DNA from: Bog-950 sp044225825 | Lineage (GTDB): Bacteria; Bacteroidota; Bacteroidia; Chitinophagales; LD1 | Length of the DNA stretch: 64,000 nt | Assembly (NCBI GenBank): GCA_044225825.1 | Contig: JBGAIB010000003.1 | Location: 124,001 to 188,000, forward strand | Direction of reading: 5' to 3' | Made by a program: the position numbers and the translations under genes | Shown here: in pieces, positions 26,099-35,778 of the stretch | How positions within the stretch are numbered: position 1 is the first letter of the stretch | How the letters are laid out: each line of letters starts with the position of its first letter | The notes under the pieces: model-generated | Told to the model about the DNA's origin: nothing | What the model saw: the letters and a program-made list of their open reading frames with translations, nothing else | Databases searched by the model: none

Positions 26099-28478
26099 TC
26101 ACCAGTTTGTTGGAAGAGCTTTGTGTGCCGGAACTAACCTGCAGCACATATACGCCAGTGCTTAATGCCTGTACGTTTACCGTTGATCTTTCGGCATGCA
26201 ATTGTTGTTGCCATACCAGGCGGCCCTGCGCATCGAAAATGCTGAGGTTGGCCTGCGTATGACCGGGCACAAATAATTGTAAACTCTCATTAGCCGGATT
26301 GGTAAAGCTGAATGGTAAGGCCGCCACGTTGCCGATGCTTTCGTACAGGTAATTTATTGTAGCACTTCCGCTGCAATCGTTACCCGGATTTAATACGGCC
26401 GTGTAATTACCGCTTTGGGTGGTGGTTATACTGGCAGCAGTTTCGTTTGGCAGCAGGGTGCCGTTTAAGTACCACTGCCATGTGCCGCTGGTTGCCGAGG
26501 CGGCTGTAATGGTGGTGTTAGTTATGCTAAGGCTAACCTGTGGTGTATCGATAAATGTAATAGCCAGTGGGATAAATACGGTGCTGCCGCAGTTGTTGCT
26601 TACCGAAGCTTTTAGTGTATCGGCCGAGTTGTTCGGATTAACAACAACGGTAGAAGTGCCTTGTCCGCTAACCAGCATCCAGTTGTTAGGATAGGCCCAG
26701 GTAATAGTGCCGGAGGCAGGAGCAGGATTCAGCGTGAATGTTTGATCGCCGTTAGTTGTAATACAAAAAACATTATTGCCTGTAACAGCACCACCGGCCG
26801 GTACATCTTCGGCTGTTAGTTGCAAACTGGCAGGAATGCTCAGCCCACAGGTGTTTTCAGCTTTTACAGTAACGGCGCCACTGGTAGCGGAAGCCGTTAC
26901 AACAATGGCATTGGAATCGGTTACGGAAGTTGCCGACCAGCCGGCAGGGAAGGTCCATATATAAGCGCTTGCGCCGCTTACAGTGCTTATTTCGTACGTT
27001 GCTGAAGTGCCTGCACAAATAGTTAATGGCCCTGTGATAGCACCGGGTGCGCCTAAGGTAGAAGGCACTACAGTGATGGTTTTTGTAACCGGACCTGCTG
27101 TGCCGCAAACGTTTTCGGCAGTAAGCGAAAGCGTGCCACCGCTGCTGCCTGAGGTAGCCTCGATACTTGCCGTGTTGGCACCTGATGAAATGTTCCAACC
27201 GGCGGGCAGTGTCCAGTTATAGGTGGTAACTGCAGGGTCGCTAGTAACTGAAATGGCAATATTGGAAATGCCGGAGCACACGGTATCCGCCGCTGTAATA
27301 GCCGAGAGCGGAGCAGGTGCAAAATTTTCGGCAACAGTGGTTGAAACAGGGGGCAGCGCACAGGTGCCATTGCCAACTACAAGCGAATAAGTGCCGGCCT
27401 GGTTTACGTAAATAGAACTTACTGTTGCACTGTTGTTCCACTGGTATTGAAAGCCCGCAGGCAAAGCAGTCAGGTTTGCCGAATCGCCATGACAGAAATA
27501 AGAAGGGCCGCTGATGGATGCGTTTTCCGGTACCGTTACCGTGCAGCTACGTTGTACCGTAGCTGTAGTAGTAGTGTCTAACAAAGCCTGGAATTTTGTA
27601 AACGCAGGGCAAACACCTTTCAAATAATAATCCAGATAAGGGTTAAGGTACCGGCGCACGAGTTGTTGTTGCACAGCGCCGGTCAATCCACCTGCCGTGA
27701 TGCAGGTGCCTTCGCCAAAACCGCAGTTAAAGTTGTTATCGGCAAAGGTGCAGTGGTAACCTTTGGTTAAGTTAACGAATGTTTTGCAGGTAGAATTAAG
27801 TGCATCGTACATTAACTGCGAATTGCTGGCCGGAGGGGCTACGCAATCGTATGTGCCGCTGAATACCAGGTGCGGCCGTGTGGTAGAGGCAGCAGCTGTA
27901 ACTGCAGAGGGATTTGTTTCGGCAGCAGAGAAGGTGAAATAGCATTTAACGGTAACACCTGCGTAGGCATCGGAAAGGAAGGTTGCGCCACCACCCATAC
28001 TGTGTCCGCCAATAGCAGTGCGGTCGGTAACGTGTGTATATAATACGTTACCGGAGGTGGTGTTCATGGCTTGTATTTGTGAAGCGATAAAAGCAAGGTC
28101 CTTGCCGAAGTCGAGGTGCGAAGGAGGGATACCACCTTCGGTGCGGGCAAAGGCAACAATGTAACCATTGCGGACCAACGAATCTTTTAAGGTAGTATAA
28201 GCATCCCATGTCATAACGAAGCCGTGGCCAAATACAACAACGGGAAACTGCCCTGTGGCCGACGGCGTATTATCGCCGGCTGATGTTGCCGGATAGTATA
28301 CTTCGGTGCCGATAGTGCGCCCTGTGCCTGATGCCGGAAACGTACTGCCGCCACTTATGGAAAAACCGCCGGAGCGCGAAGCATCTTTGAAATTAACCGA
28401 GATATGGCCCACCGGATAAATTTGGGCCGTTACTACCAATGCTAAAAACAGGCTTAAGAGAGTCAGGATTTTTTTCAT
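26088..28478 (-). CDS. Secreted alpha/beta hydrolase with Ig-like repeats and T9SS type A sorting domain
   Basis: A 796-residue secreted enzyme. After a signal peptide (MKKILTLLSLFLALVVTAQ) comes an alpha/beta-hydrolase domain (about 20-310). The nucleophile S160 is in GHSMGGG, an oxyanion-type segment reads VVVFGHGF, and D211 (FSGTYD) and H242 (GYHC) complete a likely triad. The layout resembles cutinase/PET-hydrolase-like and chlorophyllase-like esterases. Paired Cys residues (CGFGEGTC) suggest extracellular disulfides. Several PKD/Ig-like domains (about 330-700) follow, then a type A T9SS tail ending SSNKLVITR. The likely role is a surface or secreted esterase on a polymer or lipid; the substrate is not shown by sequence. 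Confidence 0.87.
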   Translation of the reverse strand: MKKILTLLSLFLALVVTAQIYPVGHISVNFKDASRSGGFSISGGSTFPASGTGRTIGTEVYYPATSAGDNTPSATGQFPVVVFGHGFVMTWDAYTTLKDSLVRNGYIVAFARTEGGIPPSHLDFGKDLAFIASQIQAMNTTSGNVLYTHVTDRTAIGGHSMGGGATFLSDAYAGVTVKCYFTFSAAETNPSAVTAAASTTRPHLVFSGTYDCVAPPASNSQLMYDALNSTCKTFVNLTKGYHCTFADNNFNCGFGEGTCITAGGLTGAVQQQLVRRYLNPYLDYYLKGVCPAFTKFQALLDTTTTATVQRSCTVTVPENASISGPSYFCHGDSANLTALPAGFQYQWNNSATVSSIYVNQAGTYSLVVGNGTCALPPVSTTVAENFAPAPLSAITAADTVCSGISNIAISVTSDPAVTTYNWTLPAGWNISSGANTASIEATSGSSGGTLSLTAENVCGTAGPVTKTITVVPSTLGAPGAITGPLTICAGTSATYEISTVSGASAYIWTFPAGWSATSVTDSNAIVVTASATSGAVTVKAENTCGLSIPASLQLTAEDVPAGGAVTGNNVFCITTNGDQTFTLNPAPASGTITWAYPNNWMLVSGQGTSTVVVNPNNSADTLKASVSNNCGSTVFIPLAITFIDTPQVSLSITNTTITAASATSGTWQWYLNGTLLPNETAASITTTQSGNYTAVLNPGNDCSGSATINYLYESIGNVAALPFSFTNPANESLQLFVPGHTQANLSIFDAQGRLVWQQQLHAERSTVNVQALSTGVYVLQVSSGTQSSSNKLVITR

Positions 28479-28664
28479 ATACTAATACAGTTGCAATAAA
28501 AGTAGGATTGCGCCTGTAATGAACAAAGCCTGAGGCCGAAAGTTTGCAAGTTGGCGAAATCAGCTTACTAAGAATATTGCCGATTGTAACAGTGTATGGC
28601 AGCTTAGTAATGCGCTAATGCGTTTAGAAGTTTTGGCCGGGCGGTTCGCCCAACTTGAAATGGC

Positions 28665-29324
28665 CTAGAACTGCGAGAAGAACTCTGGTTTCAGGTAGGG
28701 GTTGGTTTGGCGTTCGCGGCCAATGGTGGTTTCGGGGCCATGGCCGGCATAAACTTTTACCGGGTCGGGCAGGGCCATCATCTTAGTTGTAAGGGTTTCA
28801 AACAGCACCTTGCCGTCAGCGCCGGGGATATCAAAGCGCCCCACGCTGCCATAAAAAAGCACATCGCCACTGAAGATAACCTGTTCATTTTCATTATAGA
28901 AGGACAAATGGCCGGGGCAATGGCCGGGGGTAAAAATACAGGTGAAGGAGGTATTGCCGAAACGGATAATGTCGCCTTCCTGCAGGAATTTGGCAGGACG
29001 TGGAGAGGCTTCGATTTTAAAACCGAAAAAGTCCTGGTATTCCAGGGCGGCATGCATTACCTCCCACTCTACTTCATGAAATTCGGGCAGCAGATTATAG
29101 GTATCGCAAACAAACTTATTGCCGGGGAAATGATCGATATGGCAATGGGTGTTCAGTAATTTAACGGGCTTAAGGCCAAAGGCCTCTATGGTGTTTTTAA
29201 GGCTGAGGCGTTCCTTTTCGTTGCTGCAACCCGGGTCGATGATGGCACACTCGCCGGTTTCATCGGCTACTAGATATGTATTCTCCTGAAAGGGATTAAA
29301 CGTAAGTTTATGTATCTTGAGCAT
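28665..29324 (-). CDS. Metallo-beta-lactamase-fold hydrolase (glyoxalase II-like)
   Basis: A 219-residue cytosolic hydrolase with the binuclear metal motif THCHIDH, further ligands in TPGHCPGH and SGDVLF, and a final AGHGPET His. Length and motif spacing fit the YcbL/glyoxalase II-like group, which hydrolyses thioesters such as S-lactoylglutathione-type compounds; the native substrate is uncertain. A TATATTCG -7-like box at 29347-29354 on the minus strand lies 22 nt upstream of the ATG. The neighbours do not indicate a pathway. Confidence 0.92.
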   Translation of the reverse strand: MLKIHKLTFNPFQENTYLVADETGECAIIDPGCSNEKERLSLKNTIEAFGLKPVKLLNTHCHIDHFPGNKFVCDTYNLLPEFHEVEWEVMHAALEYQDFFGFKIEASPRPAKFLQEGDIIRFGNTSFTCIFTPGHCPGHLSFYNENEQVIFSGDVLFYGSVGRFDIPGADGKVLFETLTTKMMALPDPVKVYAGHGPETTIGRERQTNPYLKPEFFSQF

Positions 29325-29476
29325 GCTTTTACTATGTTTGGAGGCGCGAATATATTGAGTATTAAGGATTGGGAGGGGATGGAATAGCAGGCGGCGCGAG
29401 GTGGTTTAATTAAGCGCGGAAAATTGAAGAACCGATAAAACAATTGCCGTTAACCGGCGTTTTGAGCTTACATAGC

Positions 29477-32400
29477 ATGAATTGGAGCAGGCGAAATTTC
29501 TTAGTGGCTTTACTTTCAGTGGTTTGCGGCTTTTATGCCGGTAGCCTGCAAGCTCAATCCAATACCGAAAAATTCGGGCAAAACAGAGTACAGTATAAAG
29601 ACTTTGCCTTCCAGTACTACGAAACCGATAATTACACCACTTACTTTTACCAGGGCGGGCAGGACGTAGCCAAATACGTTATTAAAACGGCTGAGGATGT
29701 TACCGACGATATATCGAAGTTGCTGGACTTCAGATACCACCGTAAAATTGACATCATCGTTTACAACAGCATCAACGAGCTGAATCAAACTAATATCGGC
29801 ATTTATGAGCAGGGCCAGAACCCCGGCGGCACCACTAAAATACCCGAGAACAAAATCTACGTGTACTTTAACGGCGACCACCGTCACCTGGATCAGCAGA
29901 TACGGCAGGGCATTGCAAAAATTTACGTAGATAAAATGGTGATGGGCAGCAGCTTTGCCGAAGTAGTGCAAAACGCTGTGTTGCTTAATCTGCCGGACTG
30001 GTATAAACTAGGCCTGGTAAAATACATTGCAGAGAATTGGAGCAGCGAAATGGAAGACCGGCTACGCGATGGAATTTTGAGCGGCCGTTACCGCAAATTG
30101 AATAAGCTGCCTTCAGAAGAAGCGGTGTTTGTGGGCCAAAGCATTTGGCATTACATTGAAGAACTGCACGGTAAAACCGCAGTTAGCAATATCATTTACC
30201 TTACCCGTGTAAACCGTAGTGTTGACAATGGTTTTTTGTTTGTGCTGGGCACCGATTTACAGCAAACTTTATCGGATTGGTATACCTATTACTACAACCG
30301 CTTTAGTAACGAAAAGAACGCCACGCTGCTACCTGCCGAAAGCGGCCTGGTGAAAACAAAAATCCGCAAGTTTCTGAGTTACTACCAACCGAGGCTTTCG
30401 CCCGATGGCAAACATGTGGCCTATGCCAGTAATGATATGGGCCGTTACCGGGTTCATTTGCTGAATACGGAAAACAACAAAGCCAAGGTAGTTTTCAGAG
30501 GCGGTTTTAGAACCAACACCATTTTTACGGATGAATCGATACCGCTGCTGGCTTTTGATCCATCGGGTAAAAAGTTAGCCATCCTAAGCGAAAGACGCGC
30601 GCAGATCTATTTGCGTTTGTATGATATGGAAACCGGCAAAATGGAAGTGAACCCGGTAAGAAAATTCCAGAAGGTGGTAAGCTTTTCGTTTGTTGATTCG
30701 AAGCAATTGGTGATGAGTGCCATGCAAAACGGGCAAACGGATATTTACCTGTATAACATTGCCAGCACTACCACGCGCAAATTAACCGACGATTACTTTG
30801 ATGATTTAGACCCGGCCTATATTACTGCCGACAGCATACGGGGTATTATGTTTAGCAGCAACCGCCCGGACGATACCCTGCGCGGCGGACGCTATGAATC
30901 GCAGAACGTGCCGAAACAGCACGACCTGTTTTTCTATGATCTGGATGCCAACAACAATGTGTTGTACCGCATTACCAACACACCGCTGGCCAACGAAACC
31001 AATCCGCAGAATTTCAGCGAAAATGAATTCTGTTATTTAAGTGATGCCAATGGCATACGCAACCGGTATATCGGTCATTTTGAAAGTGTGTTTGACCATA
31101 ACCAAAAAACCTACCACTTTACACTAAAAGAAACGGAGGAAGAGGACAGCCTTTCGTTACCCGAAAGCACCGCGCTTGATTCGGTGATCGATATTAAAAC
31201 CATTACACTGAACCGTGTTACCGCGGAGAAGGTTTATAAAATTGGCGGTGTAACGGCACCCTACACCAATAATACCTATGGTATACGCCAACAAAGCACC
31301 CTGTTGCAGCGCAATATGGTGCTGGATATGTTGCGCGTAAATGGCAAAGCGCGTTTTTATAAGTATGTGCTGAGTGCCTACAATGGCGGCGGCCAAACGT
31401 ATCAATCGCCGTATATGAGCACCTTGCAGGCGAAAGCAGAAGAATCCGCAAAAGCTGAGGAAAAGAAGGCAGCAGAAACGATTGCTCCAACACCTGCTAT
31501 TACGGATACGCTGCGCAGTGCAAAAGGCAATCGCCCATTCGACTTCCAGAGTGAATTTGATTACGGTATCAAGCTGTTCGACTGGGATTCGGCCTCTGCT
31601 TCGCGCATGGCTGCTGAAAAAGAAGGATACGTTTTCAGATTCTCGCGCGTGCGCCCCTACTTTGTACGCTTTGCGGTTGACAAGATTGTAACGCAGATAG
31701 ATAATAATCTGATGGTAACGCGCTACCAGCCATTTGATCCGGCTGTTCCGCAGTTTAATCTGAACCCTGTAAGTTTTATGTTCAAGTTTGGCATTACCGA
31801 CCTGCTTGAAAACCACAAACTGTATGGTGGTATCCGTTTGCCATTTGTTGGTATTGATAACAACAGCGAATACTTTATTACCTACGAAAACCTGACCAAG
31901 CGCCTGGATAAGAAGTTTACCTTCTACCGCCGCAATATCGGCGGCCGTGCTTACGATAAGCTTCCATTTACCAGCGTGGTGTTGCCGGGCGACTACTCGG
32001 TTGATTATAATATTAAAACCAACTATGCCGAGGTGCAGTTAGTGTACCCGCTGGATGTGCTGAACAGCTTGCGGTTTAACATTGCCTTCCGTAACGACCT
32101 GGTTACCTATAAATCAAAAGACACCTTCTCGCTGCGGTTACCGGCCAACTCCGATAACTGGCTGATGGGCCGTGCTGAATATGTGTTTGACAATTGCATG
32201 GAGGTAATGACCAACATACGTTATGGCACCAAGTTTAAAGTGTTTGCTGAAATACATAAGGAGTTCCCTACTACCAACAAGGTGTTGTTTGATAAGGTAG
32301 ATTTTCCGGTGGTGCAGTTCAATAACAAGTTTATGACGGTTATAGGGCTTGATTTGCGCCATTACCAGAAGATATACAAGCAGATTATCTGGGCCAGCAG

Positions 32401-32962
32401 ATTGGCGATTGGCGCCTCGTTCGGCACTTCAAAATTGATTTATTATTTAGGCGGGTTGGATAACTGGATTGCCTCGCCACGCTTAGATAAGTTTGACCGC
32501 AGCACCCCTATTGACTTACACCATAATTACGCTTTCCAAACCTTATCGACCCCACTGCGGGGCTTTAAACAGAATGCGCGTAACGGCGATAAGTATATAG
32601 TGTTTAATACCGAGCTACGTGTGCCTATTTTTGCCGCGCTGATTAATTCGCCGATTAAATCGGAGTTTATCCGCAACATGCAACTGGTTGGATTTTTTGA
32701 TGCAGGTACCGCCTGGCAGGGATGGTCGCCTTTCAGCGATCAAAACCCGCTGTATAACGAGGAGATACCCAATACCAGCGACAACCCGAGTGTAATAGCC
32801 AGGGTTAAGCGTTATAAAACGCCGATCATCATGGGGTTTGGTCCGGGCATACGCACCACGTTCCTGGGATATTTCCTGCGGTTTGATACGGCCTGGGGTT
32901 ATGATACAGGTGAGGTGTCGAAGAAACCCATGTATTATTTTACTTTCGGCCTCGATTTTTAA
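29477..32962 (+). CDS. Large outer-membrane protein with TolB-like propeller and C-terminal beta-barrel
   Basis: A 1161-residue exported protein. The start is a signal peptide (NFLVALLSVVCGFYAGSLQAQS). An N-terminal domain (about 40-290) begins FQYYETDNYTTYFYQGG and recalls inactive peptidase-MA-like domains; no HExxH is present. A TolB/PD40 propeller (about 300-560) contains RLSPDGKHVAYASND and LAFDPSGKKLAIL. The last 400 residues or so have alternating-strand character and end in FTFGLDF, a typical beta-barrel C-terminus of the bacterial surface antigen type. ATG 29477 opens directly into the signal peptide; an upstream TTG at 29444 is less likely. Its function is unknown to me; a role in outer-membrane biogenesis next to lptB is inference. 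Confidence 0.8.
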   Translation: MNWSRRNFLVALLSVVCGFYAGSLQAQSNTEKFGQNRVQYKDFAFQYYETDNYTTYFYQGGQDVAKYVIKTAEDVTDDISKLLDFRYHRKIDIIVYNSINELNQTNIGIYEQGQNPGGTTKIPENKIYVYFNGDHRHLDQQIRQGIAKIYVDKMVMGSSFAEVVQNAVLLNLPDWYKLGLVKYIAENWSSEMEDRLRDGILSGRYRKLNKLPSEEAVFVGQSIWHYIEELHGKTAVSNIIYLTRVNRSVDNGFLFVLGTDLQQTLSDWYTYYYNRFSNEKNATLLPAESGLVKTKIRKFLSYYQPRLSPDGKHVAYASNDMGRYRVHLLNTENNKAKVVFRGGFRTNTIFTDESIPLLAFDPSGKKLAILSERRAQIYLRLYDMETGKMEVNPVRKFQKVVSFSFVDSKQLVMSAMQNGQTDIYLYNIASTTTRKLTDDYFDDLDPAYITADSIRGIMFSSNRPDDTLRGGRYESQNVPKQHDLFFYDLDANNNVLYRITNTPLANETNPQNFSENEFCYLSDANGIRNRYIGHFESVFDHNQKTYHFTLKETEEEDSLSLPESTALDSVIDIKTITLNRVTAEKVYKIGGVTAPYTNNTYGIRQQSTLLQRNMVLDMLRVNGKARFYKYVLSAYNGGGQTYQSPYMSTLQAKAEESAKAEEKKAAETIAPTPAITDTLRSAKGNRPFDFQSEFDYGIKLFDWDSASASRMAAEKEGYVFRFSRVRPYFVRFAVDKIVTQIDNNLMVTRYQPFDPAVPQFNLNPVSFMFKFGITDLLENHKLYGGIRLPFVGIDNNSEYFITYENLTKRLDKKFTFYRRNIGGRAYDKLPFTSVVLPGDYSVDYNIKTNYAEVQLVYPLDVLNSLRFNIAFRNDLVTYKSKDTFSLRLPANSDNWLMGRAEYVFDNCMEVMTNIRYGTKFKVFAEIHKEFPTTNKVLFDKVDFPVVQFNNKFMTVIGLDLRHYQKIYKQIIWASRLAIGASFGTSKLIYYLGGLDNWIASPRLDKFDRSTPIDLHHNYAFQTLSTPLRGFKQNARNGDKYIVFNTELRVPIFAALINSPIKSEFIRNMQLVGFFDAGTAWQGWSPFSDQNPLYNEEIPNTSDNPSVIARVKRYKTPIIMGFGPGIRTTFLGYFLRFDTAWGYDTGEVSKKPMYYFTFGLDF

Positions 32963-32976
32963 GATGAAAGACCATT

Positions 32977-33036
32977 GCCACAAAGGCACAAAGAAAATTT
33001 GAACCTTTGAACTTTGTTGCTTAGAGCCTTAGTGGC
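32977..33036 (+). repeat. Imperfect hairpin repeat between the barrel gene and lptB
   Basis: GCCACAAAGGC (32977-32987) pairs with GCCTTAGTGGC (33026-33036), ten of eleven positions, and CAAAG (32989-32993) with CTTTG (33012-33016) inside it. This resembles the short CACAAAGGCACAAAG-type interspersed elements common between genes in this phylum. A fragment, GACACAAAGGCGCGAAG, also occurs near 10633. No U tract follows, so it is not a standard terminator. Confidence 0.55.
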
Positions 33037-33052
33037 GATAAAATAATTTTCG

Positions 33053-34210
33053 ATGTTAACCCTTCGTTCGGAACACCTGCTTAAAGTTTATAAAAACCGC
33101 GCCGTGGTTAACGACGTAAGCGTGCGTGTAGACCAGGGAGAGATAGTGGGTCTTTTGGGACCTAACGGCGCAGGTAAAACCACTTCGTTCTATCAGATAG
33201 TTGGTCTTATTGCCCCTGATAAGGGAAAGGTGTTTTTGGGTGATATGGATATCACCGACCTGCCGATGTATAAGCGTTCGCAGGCCGGTGTGGGCTACTT
33301 GCCACAGGAAGCTTCTGTGTTTCGCAACTTATCGGTTGAAGACAACATACTGGCCGTACTGGAAATGACCAACCTGAGTAAGGCGCAACAGAAAACGCGT
33401 TTGGAAGAATTGCTTTCGGAGTTTGGATTGAACCGCGTACGCAAAAGCATGGGCAATGTATTAAGTGGTGGTGAACGCCGCCGTACCGAAATTGCACGCG
33501 CACTTGCCACGGACCCTAAGTTTATTTTGCTGGATGAGCCATTTGCCGGTATTGACCCGATTGCGGTGGAAGATATTCAGCGGATAGTATTGAAGTTGAA
33601 AGAGAAGAACATAGGTGTGCTGATTACGGACCACAACGTACAGGAAACACTAAGTATTACCGACCGTGCCTACCTGTTGTTTGAAGGCAAGATATTGAAA
33701 CAGGGCAGCGCAGAAGAATTGGCGGAAGATGAACAGGTGCGCCGGGTTTACCTTGGGCAGAATTTTATTTTGCACCGCAAGAACATAGGCTCGGGTGTGG
33801 CCAGCGATAAGCAGGGCGGCATTGTAAATGCGGAATCGCTGCTGCGTTATACCAACGATTTATTGACTACTACCGAACGCCATTTAAAAACTGCTACACG
33901 ACCTGAAAAACCGGGCGCTGAAAAACTGGAGTTAACCAGCAACGGTTATAACGAGTACACCCAAATGGTAACGGAGTATAAGTTTATGCTTGCAACCTAT
34001 GCGCGTACCATCAGCGATACTGCGTTGGGCAAGATGGCCAATTCGCTGGAGCCGGTTGAACTGCCGCAGGGTTTAGGTATACTCATTAATTTTGTAACCA
34101 TACTGGTTAGCAAAGGCCGCAGCGTCGAAAATTCCTTACGCGATACCCAAACAACGTTGCAGGGCATTGCTGCCCGGTTGGCTGTATTGAAAACTGCCGG
34201 CAATAATTAA
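33053..34210 (+). CDS. lptB: LPS export ABC transporter ATP-binding protein LptB, with C-terminal extension
   Basis: The first 245 or so residues are a clear LptB: Walker A GPNGAGKTT near 36-44, PQEASVFRNLSVEDN, signature LSGGERRR, Walker B FILLDEPFAGIDP and the switch His in ITDHNVQE. LptB powers extraction of lipopolysaccharide from the inner membrane through LptFG. The protein is 385 residues, about 140 longer than the usual 240. The extra part (about 250-385) is helical and polar, ends ARLAVLKTAGNN, and is not a domain I recognise. The frame is continuous, so it is an extension rather than a sequencing error. The GH3-family gene follows after 17 bp. Confidence 0.93.
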   Translation: MLTLRSEHLLKVYKNRAVVNDVSVRVDQGEIVGLLGPNGAGKTTSFYQIVGLIAPDKGKVFLGDMDITDLPMYKRSQAGVGYLPQEASVFRNLSVEDNILAVLEMTNLSKAQQKTRLEELLSEFGLNRVRKSMGNVLSGGERRRTEIARALATDPKFILLDEPFAGIDPIAVEDIQRIVLKLKEKNIGVLITDHNVQETLSITDRAYLLFEGKILKQGSAEELAEDEQVRRVYLGQNFILHRKNIGSGVASDKQGGIVNAESLLRYTNDLLTTTERHLKTATRPEKPGAEKLELTSNGYNEYTQMVTEYKFMLATYARTISDTALGKMANSLEPVELPQGLGILINFVTILVSKGRSVENSLRDTQTTLQGIAARLAVLKTAGNN

Positions 34211-34227
34211 GCACTAAACCTGTTGGT

Positions 34228-35736
34228 GTGCATGCTGTAAATTACCTGTTAAAACAATACCTGGCCGCGCGCATGCAGCGGATAGACCGAATGGTGAACG
34301 ATCCGCACGGTAATCAGCAGGCTATTTTTAAATACCTGATGCAAAAGGGGCACGCTACCGTTTATGGGCAGCAGCACCGGTTAACCTCCTCTACTAATTA
34401 CCTTACCTTTAGCCAACAGTTACCTACGGGTGATTACGAATTATTAAAGCCGTTTATAGAACGGGCGCAACAAGGCGAACGTGATGTGTTGTGGCCGGGT
34501 AGGGTTAAGTGGTTTGCTAAAAGCAGCGGCACCACCGGCGATAAAAGCAAATACATACCGCTGACCCACGAAGCCATTTATTATAACCATGTACTGGGCG
34601 GTAAAGATGTGATGGCGGTGTATTACAACCGCTTTCCTGAAAGCATGGTATTTAACGGTAACTCGCTATTGATCGGTGGCAGTATACCCGACAAATTTCC
34701 CTATGCAAAAGCAGGAGATCTTTCGGCTGTGCTGATCAGTCAGTTACCTGAATGGCTGCAGTTTTTTCGTCAGCCGGCACGTCCGGTTATTTTAATGCAG
34801 CACTGGGAGCAAAAAATTGAAGCCATTGTAAAAGCCTGTGTGCCGCGCAATATCACCTGCCTGAGTGGTGTGCCTACCTGGATGCTAATGATACTGCAGC
34901 GTGCCGTAGAGGTAAGCGGTAAAAAAAACGTTGCTGAGTTGTGGCCGCAACTGGAATTGTTTGTGCATGGCGGGGTAAGCTTTACGCCTTACCGTACACA
35001 ATTTGAGCGTTTGATTGGCAAACCCATTTGCTACGTGGATGCCTACAATGCCTCGGAAGGTTTTTTTGCCTTTCACGATCTGGAAGGAGAAGGGATGTTG
35101 CTGCACACCGGTGCAGGTATATTTTATGAATTTATACCGGTAGAAGAAATGGAGAAGGCGACGCCACAAGTTGTACCGCTGGAAGGTGTGGAGCTGCATA
35201 GAAATTATGCCATGGTTATTTCCACCACTGCCGGCTTATGGCGCTATATGCCGGGTGACACGGTGCGCTTTACATCGGTAAAACCATACCGGCTGCTAAT
35301 AACCGGCCGCACCAAGGCTTTTATTAATGTATTTGGCGAAGAGGTAATGGTGCACAATACCGATAAAGCTTTGGCGCTAACCTGTGCTGAAATGAATTGC
35401 AGCGTGCGCGATTATACGGTGGCACCGGTGTTTTTAACCGCAGGCAGCAAAGGTGCACACGAATGGCTAATTGAATTTGTGCATGCACCTGTTGATTTGC
35501 CTTTGTTTACCCAACGACTGGATGCGCATCTGCAGCAGTTAAACAGCGATTATGAGGCAAAACGGGCAGGTAATATGGCATTAGAATGTCTTCGGATTCA
35601 GGCCGTTCCTCCCCAAACATTTTACAAATGGCTGGCCGCAAAAAATAAATTGGGCGGTCAACATAAAGTGCCACGGCTTAATAATGACCGAAAATTGTTA
35701 GAACAAATCCAGACGTTTGCCGTAATCAATGGTTAG
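34228..35736 (+). CDS. GH3-family acyl-adenylate enzyme
   Basis: A 502-residue protein of the GH3 (auxin-responsive promoter) family, which adenylates carboxylic acids and joins them to amino acids in plants; bacterial members are uncharacterised in this role. The ATP-binding signature AKSSGTTGDKSKYIPLT lies at about residues 91-107, followed by YNASEGFFAF and a C-terminal lid with LLITGRTKAFINVFGEE. The start is GTG 34228, 17 bp after the lptB stop; no in-frame ATG gives a full N-terminus. The tight spacing suggests co-transcription with lptB, but a shared function is not established. Confidence 0.87.
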   Translation: MHAVNYLLKQYLAARMQRIDRMVNDPHGNQQAIFKYLMQKGHATVYGQQHRLTSSTNYLTFSQQLPTGDYELLKPFIERAQQGERDVLWPGRVKWFAKSSGTTGDKSKYIPLTHEAIYYNHVLGGKDVMAVYYNRFPESMVFNGNSLLIGGSIPDKFPYAKAGDLSAVLISQLPEWLQFFRQPARPVILMQHWEQKIEAIVKACVPRNITCLSGVPTWMLMILQRAVEVSGKKNVAELWPQLELFVHGGVSFTPYRTQFERLIGKPICYVDAYNASEGFFAFHDLEGEGMLLHTGAGIFYEFIPVEEMEKATPQVVPLEGVELHRNYAMVISTTAGLWRYMPGDTVRFTSVKPYRLLITGRTKAFINVFGEEVMVHNTDKALALTCAEMNCSVRDYTVAPVFLTAGSKGAHEWLIEFVHAPVDLPLFTQRLDAHLQQLNSDYEAKRAGNMALECLRIQAVPPQTFYKWLAAKNKLGGQHKVPRLNNDRKLLEQIQTFAVING

Positions 35737-35778
35737 GCCTTGCTAAAAAATAAATAATTTCACTACTGAGCTATAACC

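Noticed and set aside
28565..28610. TTACTAAG ... CTTAGTAA inverted repeat between the hydrolase and metallo-beta-lactamase-fold genes
   Set aside because: Only 8-bp arms with a 30-nt spacer and no position relative to a promoter; too weak to call an operator.
31157..31816. 219-codon minus-strand frame opposite the TolB-like/barrel gene
   Set aside because: It lies entirely within a clear coding region and has no domain or signal.
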